Below are positions 33,339-45,126 of a stretch of 64,000 nt of DNA, one piece after another. Position numbers and translations under genes: made by a program. The notes beneath the pieces are model-generated. The model made no database searches. It was not told where the DNA came from and was given only the letters and a program-made list of their open reading frames with translations. How positions within the stretch are numbered: position 1 is the first letter of the stretch; every line of letters starts with the position of its first letter. The DNA lies in assembly GCF_907164915.1 (NCBI RefSeq), contig NW_025919557.1:1-64000 (forward strand), given 5' to 3'. The DNA comes from Impatiens glandulifera. Lineage: Eukaryota > Streptophyta > Magnoliopsida > Ericales > Balsaminaceae.

Positions 33339-33560
33339 AGATAGATGGCATGCGAAAATCCCAAAATGGGATGATTAGGTTTGAACGTAGTCTTTTCTAT
33401 TTATAATCTCTGTTTTTTAGAATGTATGAATTCTACTAATCAGTTTTTTTAGGGTCTTTTTATTGTCATCCTTAATATTAGCTAGGGTTTGTCTATCTTT
33501 GATTTCTGACCCTCCCACTTTTGGGATTTTAATGAAATAGTTTTAACCGTTTCCCAAAAA

Positions 33561-33578
33561 AATATTGATATTATCATA
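33561..33578. repeat. 18-bp target duplication of LINE, right copy
   Basis: Identical to 31152-31169 and starts right after the short A tail. Confidence 0.9.
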
Positions 33579-33728
33579 ATTTATAATATTGTGATTATAT
33601 CTTACAAAGATATTATATTATATTATAACATCCCCACTCAAACTCACAATGCAATAACAATAAGCATTGAGAGTTTGACAGTCAAAAAACGAAAGCGCGA
33701 ACGATTAGAAGTTACACATCATTCTTAA

Positions 33729-33756
33729 TCTTCTTCTCTTCTCTTCTCTTCTCTTT
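33729..33756. repeat. (CTTCT)n microsatellite
   Basis: About five CTTCT/CTCTT units. Confidence 0.9.
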
Positions 33757-33759
33757 GGT

Positions 33760-34320
33760 GCCCAATCCATTGACCATCCACCAAAGAAACAACTCTTATT
33801 CGATTCAGACCAACCAAAATTAATAACCAAACCAAAACCAATCAAACCAAGTTTCACAAACTCCTCTAAAAAAACAAACTGAAATCAACAACCCACAACA
33901 ACCAAAATAAACTAAAATCAATCAAACCAAACTTTACAAACTTAGGAAAAACCCAAACCAAATTCAACTCACTATTGTCAACAAAAACCAAACCAAACCA
34001 ATTAAACCAAGTTTCACAAACTTAGGGAAACACAAAACCAAATTCAACTCTATATATTCAACAAAACAACCAAAACAAATCAAACAAAGACTAATCAAAC
34101 AAATACCAATAAAATCAAACTTTACAAACATAGGAAAAACCCAAACCAAATTCAACTCACTATTTTCAAAAACAATCAAAACCAAACCAATCAAACCAAA
34201 TTTCACAAACATAGGGAAACACCAAACCAAATTCAACTCTCTATACTCAACAAAATAACCAAAACCAATCAAACAAAGACTAATCAAACAAAGACCAATC
34301 AAACCAAACTTCAAAACTCA
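33760..34320. repeat. 188-bp tandem repeat, AAACCAA-rich
   Basis: TTTACAAAC..AGGAAAAACCCAAACCAAATTCAACTC occurs at about 33933 and 34121, a 188-bp period, within a longer AACCAAACCAATCAAA-rich array. The predicted minus-strand ORF 33964-34314 is translated repeat. Confidence 0.75.
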
Positions 34321-34439
34321 CTTCCGATTTCCTCTCCTCCAAGACTAATAATAAAATCAACATTCTTCTAAACAAGCTAATTCAACCCAACCAACCTTCA
34401 ATCCGTCCATGTTACCCTTCTCACTTAAGAACAAAATAA

Positions 34440-36140
34440 TCAAACTCATTTCCACCAAGATACCAAAATCCAAAACAAACTAGACAAAATCATATCCACT
34501 CAAATGAAATCCAAAACTCGAGATAAGATGCTTAGATACTGAAATGCTAGGAACAACACAATGTTCATTTATTGCTACACTAGCAGCAATGTACTAAGTC
34601 TTTGTTGTAGAATCTAATTTATACTACATGGGACTCTTTCACCTCATAGTTCCTCTATTAAGGATGAAGACATAACACGATTTGAGACTTTTTAATTCTA
34701 AAAGTTTGCATCAATATAGTCTTATACGATCAAATTTCCATATCTCCATATCTCCATATATCATTATTGTTTTTTTTCAAGTACTTCATGATATTCTTAT
34801 TTGTTCTCCACTATGTTTCTGTTGAACATTTATTGTTATATGTGACAAATTTTCAAAATATCTATAACATCTAGAATCCATGGTATACATGATAAATCCT
34901 ACAACATAAGCTATGAAATCTTGTTTATATTCTCAAGCTTAGCATGTGTTGTAGAGCATTGCATCTTGTCGAGATATATGTCATGTTGAATAAAAAAAAT
35001 TACTTCTTATAATCTTTCATCTATCAAGAATCTATATATCTTAATTGAAGTGTGTACAAGTCTTTTTTCTAAGTCTTTTATTGAAGAATATTTCTTTTGT
35101 CATGCATTTATAAAATCTAACATCAGAATGTCATTCCAATAAGTATTATGTCATACTTGTATAAGACAAAGAAGACTAACTTACTACCATTAAACTTCTT
35201 GTGAACACAAGATGCTCTTCTTTAATCATTCATTTACATGTATAAGGACCCTTTGATCTATTCATCAAATTAAAAGTTTCAACTCCTTGATGTTTACTCA
35301 AGTTTATAAATGGAATTTTGAAGCTTGTATAACGTTTGAGCATCATTTGAATCTTTAAAACATTCAATTTGTGTCATGTACACATTCTCTTCCCAAAAAC
35401 TTTTAGGAAAAATGTTTTGATATTCATTTTCCATAACATATAGTCACAATAGCTAAAAATATCATAATATATTTAATCATAAAAATTAGTGAAAGTAGCT
35501 ATCTAATATCACAATAGCTAGTATATACTATGAATTTGTACATTAAAACTATCATTGCCTTGTAGACATATATATTTTTATTCTTGTTAGTTTTGAGTTT
35601 AAAAATATTTGTTTCATTTGTTTTATCTCATCTTGCAAATCTATCGAGTATCATACTTGATTTTGAAACATCAAATTCATTTCTAACCTAACAGCCTTAG
35701 ATCATTTATTGAAGTCTAGACCTTTCACTCATTTCATAGATATAGAAGGTCATTATTATATTCTAGCATAAGAACATCAGACTTACATTAATGTTGAAAT
35801 CATCCAAACGTCTTGATTGTACCCTTGAACTTTTCAATCTACGAATGGGTTCAAAAACATAATCTGGGACATTATCCACAATTATTTATAAATCTTCGTA
35901 TTCTGTCTATTGAATGATCGAAAGCCCTAGTCCATACATAATTATCTCATCATTGACATCATTCCTACATTCTTGTTGAGTTTTCTGCTCTTCATCATCA
36001 TCTTGAACTGTTTCAAAATGAATATTTGATCTCCTACTTAACATCTTAAAAAGAACTATCTTTACAAAAAAGATTACATCAATTTCAAAAGACACATTTT
36101 TCTTAGTTTGAATTATATAAATAATATCCAAAACATTCAT
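34440..36140 (-). pseudogene. Degenerate copia RT/RNase H relic
   Basis: On the minus strand, the piece near 36000-36140 resembles the post-integrase linker (a K-K-N-V-S-F-E-I-D-V-I-F-F block). Near 34760-34860 a decayed R-T-N-K-N-I-M-K-Y-L block matches the RT end (usual A-V-K-x-I-L-R-Y-L-K). Near 34600 a T-x-Y-I-A-A-S block matches the RNase H T-E-A-E-Y-[IV]-A-A segment. Stops and indels are frequent. The order fits one leftward copia element, old and without identified LTRs. Confidence 0.5.
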
Positions 36141-37340
36141 TTGGTCTCGACCCTTGCACTATTCATGGAACTCCATCCTTGAATTTTATGGCAATTATCT
36201 CCTTTTCATTATAAAATTAATTTATACTAATTAAATTATTAAAATAAATAAAGTATAAATAATACGCATATTGTGTAAAACAAATAATGATACACATGTC
36301 GTATTTCTAGACCATACAAATAATCATCTTATGCATACAATATTAAATAATATACCAAGACTGCTATTATGTGTAAATAGAGACGACAACTATTATTCTC
36401 ACTTAAACATTTTAAATTAAAGTGGGGATCATAACGGTGACTTCTTCATCAAAAATCACCGAGTCCCAAATATGAACAAGATAAATAGTTGATTGTTAGT
36501 TGATCATATTTTAAGCAATTTATCGAAAATGAATAATGGTGCTTTAACACGTTATATTAGCAAACAACTAATAAACGAGAAACATAAGAAGAATACTAAT
36601 TATGAATATTTTAACTTCTGATTTTAATATCGCAATCAATGAATCTTTGATTAGTTGGATTGATAAATGAATTTATTATGATGGTTTAATTTCCAGCTAT
36701 AGATATTCCCTAATTTTGGAACTCTTCAAAATATCTCACATCTCTTTTTCCTTTATCTTATTATCTTTTTAGAATTCGAAAATGTTTTTTTTTTATTTTA
36801 CTAAGTGTTATTCGAGATCTTCAATCAATTAAGGGTTTTTGAGTTCTTAAATCATTATATTTCCTTCAAACCGATAATCAATTTAGGTATTTTGTCAAGT
36901 TTGTTGCGTAGTTATAGTACTAAATCAATGGGAGATGGTAGCATTTAAAGAGAAATGTTTTAATCACATGCCTTGAATCAACCTCTCAAATCTGTGATTT
37001 CATTCCTTGTACATATTAATATTGTTCTGAAAACCATTTCGGTCATCAACCCGATTTTTTGGGCGATCTTCGGTCCTAGCGTTCCAATCGGTTGAACCGA
37101 ATTTAAATATTTTTTTAAAGTAAATTTAAATATAGTGGTACATAAATTATATATAATCATTTAGACATATGACAAATAATCAAATACATGCTAATTATAC
37201 TCAATAGTTTGCTAATTTAATTAATATTATACCAAATAACTACAGACCTTACTATATGAATTCAAATTTCTTGCTACACAATAATATTGGCAGACCTTAT
37301 CTATACTATTGTGGCAACAATACCAACCACTATAGCTAAT
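36141..37340. other. AT-rich spacer, no gene seen
   Basis: No recognisable coding or repeat content. A short GC-richer patch at 37040-37100 has CGGTCC/CCGATT motifs that may be retrotransposon debris. Confidence 0.5.
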
Positions 37341-37346
37341 ATTTTA

Positions 37347-37739
37347 TTATCCCTCCACAACAGTTGTATGAAAAAAATGAAAGAAAAAAAGTGAAATGCA
37401 GATCCCATAAACATAGGGGAAGACATGCATACAGATCCATTGGCGGCTAGGTTGTTTGATCGAAAATGAATACCTAGAAATTACATAAAATATTCTTATA
37501 GTTTGATATATATTTGAAGAAGTTGAGGAAGACGATTCATGATCGAAAGGTAGAACGGATTGCGGGATAGAAAGAAGACGATCGATGGCCAAGTTATCAA
37601 TTATATATACACGATTACCAACAAATGTGTTGGTTGGAGAACCACAATCGAAGAGATAATTATCAACGGGATTAAATATGATGTATACTTTGATATGAGG
37701 GGTTAAGGAATGGTAGATCATGTTTGATTTTAACACCAT
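37347..37739 (-). pseudogene. Malectin-like receptor kinase fragment (CrRLK1L type)
   Basis: A 130-codon minus-strand ORF whose residues about 24-115 read like the first malectin-like half-domain of plant CrRLK1L receptor kinases (the FERONIA/THESEUS family, cell-wall sensing at the plasma membrane). It shows D-N-Y-L-x-D-C-G-S-P-T-N-T, V-G-N-R-V, I-Y-Q-T-x-R-I-F, Y-S-F-S-I and a decayed R-x-W-I-x-x-H-x-F-P-x-V-Y block. A normal gene is about 800-900 codons in one exon. Here the signal peptide, second malectin-like part, membrane helix and kinase are missing. It is the only host-gene sequence I recognise in the window. Confidence 0.65.
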
Positions 37740-39590
37740 TGGATAGTACGTCTGAAATGATAGATCTGATTTTTAGGAGTTAAGGAATGTAAAGTTCATT
37801 GGGTAGATATTCTCGTGGTTACAAAATAGATTTAAGTATAGTTTCTGGAGGGGCGATGAGAAATACTAAACAAGATATAAATGTATTTGAGTTAATCACA
37901 TTTGGATCAGAGGATATGGAAACCTTTCGAACTAGAAATATTCGGTTTGGTTTTCCGGTCGGATCAAATTTTGAAATCAAAATACGAGTTGTTCAATCAA
38001 ATGTTTCTTGGTCGGACCATTTCGACCATCAGTCAGACACATATTTTAAAACTATGCATATTATTTTATTGATTTAATTGTAACATGTTTTTCTTATATA
38101 TTTTCTATTATTAAAGACAAAAAAATATACAATCTTAAAATAATATTAGTGTGCTAACTTTAAAATATTTAAGTCGTCCAAAAACATTGTCTTGAATGTT
38201 TTAACAATATGAGTTAGGATGTTAAAAAAGATGATGAATGTTGTCTCAAGAATGAGGTGGAATTTATAATTGTTCAAAAGGAGTGATCAATTGGTCATTA
38301 GTTATTGTTGAATAACGCTACTAATAAAAAAATCAGTTTCGTCATTAGCTCTTGCTTTATATATAATTATATATATATATATAATGCAAAGATAGTATAT
38401 AATAATTTCATTGGAATAGAAATTGTTAAACACATAAAAAATATCAATTTTTTTATTAAAAAAAATTGTGGTGATTAATAAAATTAATTATTAGTGTTAT
38501 CATAATATAATTATAATTGAAACATATATTTTCAGTTTTAAATTATAAATATATATTTTCTTAAATTAATTAAACGTTAAAAATTAATAAGAATGTAATA
38601 TATGATATGTTAATAATTAATAACAATGTAATATATGATTGCGAACACTAAAGAGAGAAAATATATTGTCTCATAAATTATCTTTAGATTATTATGATAA
38701 GTTACCATTTTTCAGGTGATTCAAAAAAGAATTATGTGGCATTTATGGAGGAAGTCTACTCAATTCGAGATTTCAACAATAATATCTTGTTTGATTTGAT
38801 ATTACATGGAAAATCTTAATTCATTTGAGAAACGATGTGACATACGTTTCGACGTCATCAAATGCAAATGTGCAACTAAAATTTAATATTCAAGTGGGTT
38901 CGGCCAAAGATGATTGTAAGTTGTAACATGATGATTTCTTTGGTAAAAATCATATCACATGATGATCATATTTATTTGATTAAATATTCTAATTTATTTA
39001 TATAGAAATAATATATTGAAATTAATATTTTAATTGATTTAATATTTTATTTTATTTTATCTAGATATTATTTGAATAATATTAAATATATTAATAAATA
39101 TTCAAATATTTTATATATAAATTATATGTGAAGATTGGTTTATATATGAATAAACATTATATCTCTTACATAAAAATATTTACTCAATTAAATATTCACA
39201 ATAAATGATAAATATAACAAACAAAAATTTGTGTGACAATCTTTTAATTAGAAAACTTCATATTTCATTATCATAGATGCGTATTATTTAAAAATATACC
39301 AATACGAATGTGAGGAGCATATTTTTATTATTAATAAAAACAAAATATTTGGTATATTTGTGATTGACTAAACATCGTGGTCGTTTGAAAATGTTTTTCT
39401 AAGAATCTCTATATTTTGAAAAATGCATCGTTTATAGAAAAAATCAAATTTTAGTGAAATTAATTTTAAGGTTTGAAAAATAAAGGTATTAGAGAAATGA
39501 TGATTTATAGGCAACTCCATAACTTATCGTCTCGTTAAAATTTAAAGAAATTGAGATATTTAATGGGAAGTGTGTCATAGGCCTACATTA
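37740..39590. other. AT-rich spacer, no gene seen
   Basis: A 92-codon plus-strand ORF at 37799-38077 has no family features. The rest is AT-rich with TATATA near 38360. Confidence 0.5.
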
Positions 39591-42500
39591 ATTTTTTATT
39601 TATTTTAATTATCCTCGCGACTAGAGAGTCACCACCTAATTTATAAAACTTAGGAAATTAAGGGAAATGAGTTCGGCGTTTAGTTACGCGTGGGAATGGT
39701 TTTTTAGTCGCTATGTCCCACAACACCACTAAGATATCTACTAATTAATTTTGGTCGTTTTTAAAATTCCTTACCATTACAATGTTAAAAATTTTATATT
39801 CTACTCTACGATCACATAAGTCACAAACTTACATAAAATAAAAAAACTAACAAAAACCCAAATGAAAGCATAAAACTAGCACAAGACAAAATATATGAAA
39901 ATAGAGCAAATGACCATGGTTAGCCTACATGGTGGTAAAAACCTAATTTTTTGGCTGTGGTGTGAACCCATCTTGATCGCGGGTGGAGAAAATGAGCAAG
40001 CCTCAGTCACGGTCCTCCTCTCGGTCCTAAGGTTCGTCCCCATTGGAACAACATGTAGTAGCCCGATCCTTGGTGTCTAATAGTAGCACAAAATGTCAGC
40101 CCTTAGTCAACAATAGGAAGAAACATGTATATGAACTCTTAGTCTTATGTTAGCATCGGTTTTAGAAACGTGACCAACAACAGGTACGTTCTCTCGGTCC
40201 TGGTTAGCATCAGATGTAAAAACGTGACAAGTAACATGCTTAAGAACTTTTGGTCATGGGTTAGCATCGGGTGTAGAAACATAACCATCAATAGGTATGT
40301 TCTCTCGGTCTTGGGTTAGCATCGAATGTAGAAATGTGACCATTAAGAGGTCCATTTTATCAGTCCTAGGTTAGATTCGGGTGCATAATTATGACCACTA
40401 GCAAGTGTAGGAACTATCAATCCTGAGTTAGCATTGGGGGTAGAAACGTGACCAATAGTAGTTCTATTTTCTTTTCTAGAAGCAGGTTCAAGAACTCTCG
40501 ATCATGAGTTAATATCGGGTCTCCATTGGGACCAGAAATATAGACCTAAGAGGAAAACCTAAGGATACAGAAAAGTAATAAAAACCTAAATATATTTGTA
40601 TTTATATATACACATATGTCGGTCGAATGTACAAGAAAACTAATCACTCGGTCGGATGGAAACCTATAGAAGTAACCCCGGGTGAAAATTCTGTAGCGCC
40701 TCCTAGGTCTGATTCATCGGTCCCAAGTGTTAGGAAAACTACCCCAGGTGCAGAGCCAGACTAGTTTTATCGGTCATGTGTGCAGTAATATTCAGAAGCG
40801 CTTAAAGCATTAGGAAAAACATCAGTCTTCGTGTACAAAAGAGCTCCTCAGTCGGCTAACACCCGCGCACGCTCTAGGGTTTGTTTGTATCAGTTCGATG
40901 CTCCTCCAGTGTGGTTCGGGGCTTGTTTTTCTACTCCTAAGTACTTTTATAGTAGTGAACTTGTTGTTCTTCCGATTTTAGACCTAACCCTAGATAATTA
41001 TTTATTGGTGATCAAAATGGATCCCAAACTTATACAAAAACTTATGGAATGGTTATTAACAGATAAATAAATTTGTATATAAATTAAAACTCTATATCTA
41101 ACAACATAAATTAAAATCTTAACTAAGAATTGAAAGCAGATTTATTTTTAATTTTTAATGCTTCTTTTTAAGATTTTAGGAAATAATTTCGGTCAAAGGT
41201 TTTAGATCTAACATTAAATCATAATATTTTCAAACGAAATCATTTAAAGTATTTATTAATCGTATTTTCCTAAAAAATATTCAGATTCAAATCAAGATCC
41301 ATGTTTTTGATAGAGGGCCTTTCAAATGGCTAACTTTTAGCCGGTTTTGATTTTAAAAATGTTTTATATCCTATGATATTTTTTTAATTTTAATTTTTTT
41401 TCTTGTTTTATTTATTTACACGGTGAGTTGATTTACATATAGTTATTGAAATAAATTAAAACTTAATCTAACAAATCATGCATGGAATTACATTATAAAA
41501 TGAAATAGACAAAAACACAAAAATTATTATGTAAAAGACAAAAGAAAATGAAGGGGAGAATGAATAAGCTTACAAGGGCTTCTTTCTTGATTTTGAAAGA
41601 TGAATTTGTTAATTCCTAAGCAACACATGTCTAATCTGTGATTGATTAGGAAGTTTTTTGAAAAGGTAAACCTAAGAGGGCTAGAATGAAATAATTGGGA
41701 TCTTTTTTCAAGTGTATTAGGTTGAGTATATAGAGGAAACTCACAAGGATATCCCTTAAGCTCAAGTCCCATTTAACTACCCTACATGGTTTGGCATTAA
41801 TTCCATTTAATTGTGTTAACATATTTAATATGGGGAATTCCTCACTTAACATGTCACTAATATCACGTGTTATCCAATATGATTTAAGATATTTACTTAG
41901 ACTATAGATGCATACACATAATACATATATAGTAGTCACACAAGGGTTGTAATGACCATGTATAGTTGTTTAGGCACGACAAACAACCGATTTGAAAAGA
42001 ATATCCAAGTTTTTTGTTCTTTGCACATAATTTTAGAAGTATTGTCTCCAATTGTGTACTTTTGGAAAGTAATGTTAGGGTTATGTACCCTTTATGGGTC
42101 GAAACATTTATTAGGTTAAAATTTATGCATCCCTTAAGTGTTGTACCTTTGGGATATGATTTTTAAATTGAAAATGTGCTACAAAAGTTTTTCAAAAAAC
42201 AAGTTTATGTTTTCAAGTTCAACAATATAATCCCTAGCAGAGTTGCCAAAAAGAAGTAACCCCCAGAAAACTCTTGGTTCGAAAAAGCTTGAGGCTCAAA
42301 AAATTTCAACTCGGTTTGCGTGTCAAAAATCTTTTTAAAACAAAACATTATTTTAAATTATTTTAGACAATTCCTGAAATATTTTTGAAATTAATTATAA
42401 AAATAATTAATTGGAGTTCAAATTTAAATAATTCATTATATATTTGAAATAATCAAATTAAAATTTGATATTTAGAAATGTGTTAATTAAATTAATTTAA

Positions 42501-43190
42501 AATAATTAATTTAAAAGATTATTTATTTAAAATATAATCGCTAATTGATTTTCAAAATCAATAAAAATGTATACGTGTACAAATGTATTTTTTAGCAAAG
42601 TATTAAAAACGGTATCTGCTTTATAAAATCTTGATTTTTGAAAAATTGGTTGTATAATGTTTTATTTAAATAGTTATTCTTCTGGTTCTAGAAATGTAAA
42701 TGTTTTTGTGTTATTTAAAATTGTAATAAAAATATTAAAATGTTGGTACATGTTATTTATGGTGATGATTAGGGGGAATATATCTGAAGAATATTAGTGT
42801 AACAGGCATTAGAGTTTAAAAATAAATCTCAAACAAGCCTTTACCAAAATATTATTTTGTAGAAATATTTTAAAATCATTTTCTATGTTATTGTGATTTT
42901 TAGAAAATGGTTTGAAGTCCTTAAATTAAAAAATTATTTTGGAAATTAGAGAATTCAACCAATCAAACCATAGGATCAGTGTCCTCGGTCTTCGGTGTTT
43001 TTTTATCGGCCAGGGTCTAAAACCTCGGTCCTAATAAAGTAGTCCCTCATTCGGGGTCAGGATTCCTTGTCGGGGGTTAAAGCTCTTGGTCTTAAGGCTA
43101 GAATCATCGGTCGGACGCCCTCGGTCTTAGTTGAAATTTCTCGGTCTGACCTCGAGTTCCTAGATGGTATTCCTTGGTCGGGGGTTAAAG
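39591..43190. mobile_element. Non-coding remnant of a gypsy-like LTR element
   Basis: GAGAGTCACCACCTAATTT..GAGTTCGG..TTACGCGTGGGAA (39618-39700) and CAGAGTTGCCAAAAAGAAGTAACCCC (about 42238) resemble LTR/leader motifs of plant Tat-like gypsy elements (from memory). CGGTCCT/CGGTCTT-rich DNA occurs at both 39990-40900 and 42960-43190. No pol domain is readable. The right edge is cut by the family 2 element at about 43190. Confidence 0.35.
40150..40530. repeat. About 56-bp minisatellite
   Basis: TTAGCATCGG..GTAGAAACGTGACC units start at 40150, 40204, 40261, 40316, 40371 and 40428, with a weaker one at 40509. Spacing is 54-57 bp. Each includes a TCTCGGTCCTGGG-like joint. Confidence 0.85.
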
Positions 43191-43197
43191 ATATAAC

Positions 43198-43899
43198 TTA
43201 TGTGATAACGACCCTTGAAAGTTTTTCTTCCACTCCATTTATGTCAAGGATGTTTGAAGGAGATGTCGGTGTGCCCGGTCCAAATTCTGGGCGGTACTTG
43301 AAAATGATCCGACTGATGTGAGGAACATAACCAAGACCTTTCTTGGTCAGCACCATGGTTTTCAAATTCTGGAAAATGACCGATGACCAATTGATGGCCG
43401 TGTTGCTAACAATGTAGGTCATCATGTCGAATGTTTTCTTGGAGTAACGCTGATTCGGAGATTGACAAATGATGGAGCGGTTTACAATCTCATGAAGGAG
43501 TTGGATGTGGTGAGCAAGGCGGGTTTTTAACCCATGATTTTCCACCGGTACATCGGTTCCAGAGAAGAATATTGAGTGATCGGTTGCTGCACTTCCCACC
43601 TTGGTTGGGAAGTCGGAAAACCCTTTTGTGGGCAAGTTGAACATTTGGGCAAATTCGGCGTCATCCAGCCAGAAAGTGTGATCTCTTACTGTGGAAACAA
43701 TGTAGTTTCCTCTTATGCAAGCACTTCTGAAGAAGGTCTTGACATCCTCAAGAAGTATGGGACCGGATTCTTCAAGAAAGGTGCGAAGGCCGGTGTTAAT
43801 GAAAGATTCAAACATGACCTCCTTGGTTTCTATATCCCAATGTTCCTTACATGAATCGAAGTTGATGCTCAAGAAGTTTCCTAGAGTTCGGCTAGGCAT
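43198..43899 (-). CDS. Accessory ORF B', intact (233 aa)
   Basis: The only accessory paralogue with no visible lesion: ATG at 43899 and TAA at 43198. Function unknown. Blocks in order are I-N-F-D-S-C (about residue 12), G-L-R-T-F-L-E-E-S, V-K-T-F-F-R-S-A, E-F-A-Q-M-F-N-L-P-T-K-G-F, the H-H-I-Q-L-L-H-E-I-V-N-R-S-I segment and I-N-W-S-S-V-I-F-Q-N-L (about residue 175). The fold pattern vaguely recalls a Pfam 'putative plant transposon protein' domain, which is memory and unverified. There is no signal peptide or membrane helix. Its own TATA box sits upstream. The left copy B differs mainly by a frameshift. Confidence 0.7.
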   Translation of the reverse strand: MPSRTLGNFLSINFDSCKEHWDIETKEVMFESFINTGLRTFLEESGPILLEDVKTFFRSACIRGNYIVSTVRDHTFWLDDAEFAQMFNLPTKGFSDFPTKVGSAATDHSIFFSGTDVPVENHGLKTRLAHHIQLLHEIVNRSIICQSPNQRYSKKTFDMMTYIVSNTAINWSSVIFQNLKTMVLTKKGLGYVPHISRIIFKYRPEFGPGTPTSPSNILDINGVEEKLSRVVIT

Positions 43900-43977
43900 G
43901 ATTCAAACTTTGCTAAGAGAGAGAGAGTTCAAGAGATTTTTTGTTTTGAGATGTGTTAAGTTGATTAGGGAATGGCC

Positions 43978-43986
43978 CTTTATATA
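43978..43986 (-). promoter_or_regulatory. TATA box of ORF B'
   Basis: Minus strand TATATAAAG, about 79 bp upstream of the ATG at 43899, matching 15989-15996. Confidence 0.6.
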
Positions 43987-44365
43987 GATCCGGTTTTGGA
44001 GGGAAAAACATCAACATTGAATGTCAGTTTTGTCTTATTGGAGAAGAGAATATTTATGTGTCCAAAGTGTGTTGGGAAGAGGTTACTTTTGACCGATTGC
44101 GGAGCTCGAGGTAGGTATTTAGTTGAAAAGTAACCAAGTTAGTTGGGTAGTAATTACTCATGTAGTTGGGGGTTACCTCATTAATTAAATGTTACTTTTC
44201 ATTAATGACTGATGCAACAACAAACTGAAAAGTAACCGATTGAAACCGAGAATAACCTAGACTAAACCGAAGAGAACATAGATGAAACCGAAATGATCAT
44301 AAGGGAGTTGAACAAAGATACATCCGGTGCGTGCAGCAAAATGACCGAGTGTAGGAAGGAGTGAC

Positions 44366-45126
44366 CTAATATCCGCTTGAGTTGGTGTGACCGTTGGAGT
44401 GGATGTGACGGTTCCTCCTCTTCCAAGCCTTCTCAAACCGCTCATAGAAAGAGTCGATAACTTCCTTGGTAAGTACTTGGGCTTGGTTCAGCCCTTCCCC
44501 CGGGCATGTTGGAACTCCAAGCTCCAGAAGCAGACAGCTTATTTGAGGAACGAGGCCGACTGTTTGAACGCCAATCATCCAAATTAGGACGTCGAATAGT
44601 ACCCTCGACCAATTGATCGGTGTGCCAGTAGTTATAGCTGCCATGATGTTGAAGGCAGCGGTGCAGTATGTGTTGGTCACATCCCTTCCCAGGATGCCTC
44701 GACCGATTACGTCATTGAGAAGCTGGTATTCATCTTTCAATAGTGACTTAGCACCGTGGTCATCCACTAGATGGCTTGACCGGGCAAAGGCTAAGGAGAT
44801 CTCGGCTTTTAGTTCAGCCGGTATGTTGAGGTCGGTAAGCCCTGCTTTGGTAGGTTAAAGCATCTGGCAAAGTCATTTTCGGTAAAGTCAAATACGATTC
44901 CTCCTACCTTCGACTGGATGTGAGTGTCAAAGTGAGGAGTTCCACTAAAAACCCTGGCGTTGTAAAAGAACTCCAGGACAGACTCAGAATAGATGACATG
45001 TTTGTCATCTAGAAAGTGTTGGAGACCAGTATCTTCAAGTGACTTGATCATCTTGAAGACCTCATAATGCTCAGTGCTTTGAGCAGAGTTGAAATCCACT
45101 TGAAGGATGTTTGGAAACTAAGACAT
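44366..45126 (-). pseudogene. Accessory ORF A' (family 2, right copy)
   Basis: Counterpart of ORF A (16348-17091). The ATG at 45126 is followed within two codons by TAG where the left copy has CAG, a C-to-T type change. The domain reads on (V-D-F-N-S-A, F-L-D-D, E-F-F-Y-N-A, D-F-A-R-C-F-N-L-P-K-Q-G) to a frameshift near 44830. It then continues H-G-A-K and I-N-W-S-R-V-L-F to a stop at 44366. The tail is Arg/His/Asn-rich. Confidence 0.75.

Larger units (their letters stand above)
31170..33560 (+). mobile_element. Non-autonomous LINE lacking ORF2 (about 2.4 kb)
   Basis: Bounded by an 18-bp target duplication. The order is a 5' region with short GACACAATCGGCACGAAC repeats, a decayed ORF1, then directly a 3' UTR ending TGGGATTTTAATGAAATAG..TTTCCCAAAAA. 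That ending is the same style as the LINE at 28440-28478. There is no endonuclease or RT between ORF1 and the 3' UTR. This makes it a half-LINE that needed another element's machinery. Confidence 0.8.

Noticed and set aside
33964..34314. Leu/Phe-rich 116-aa minus-strand ORF resembling a membrane protein
   Set aside because: Translation of the AAACCAA-rich tandem array; repeats at the DNA period.
37799..38077. 92-aa plus-strand ORF beside the receptor-kinase fragment
   Set aside because: No homology pattern and no conserved context; kept only as spacer.
43198..45126. Calling A/B retroviral envelope proteins
   Set aside because: They occupy the env position but show no signal peptide or transmembrane segment, so an envelope role is not supported.
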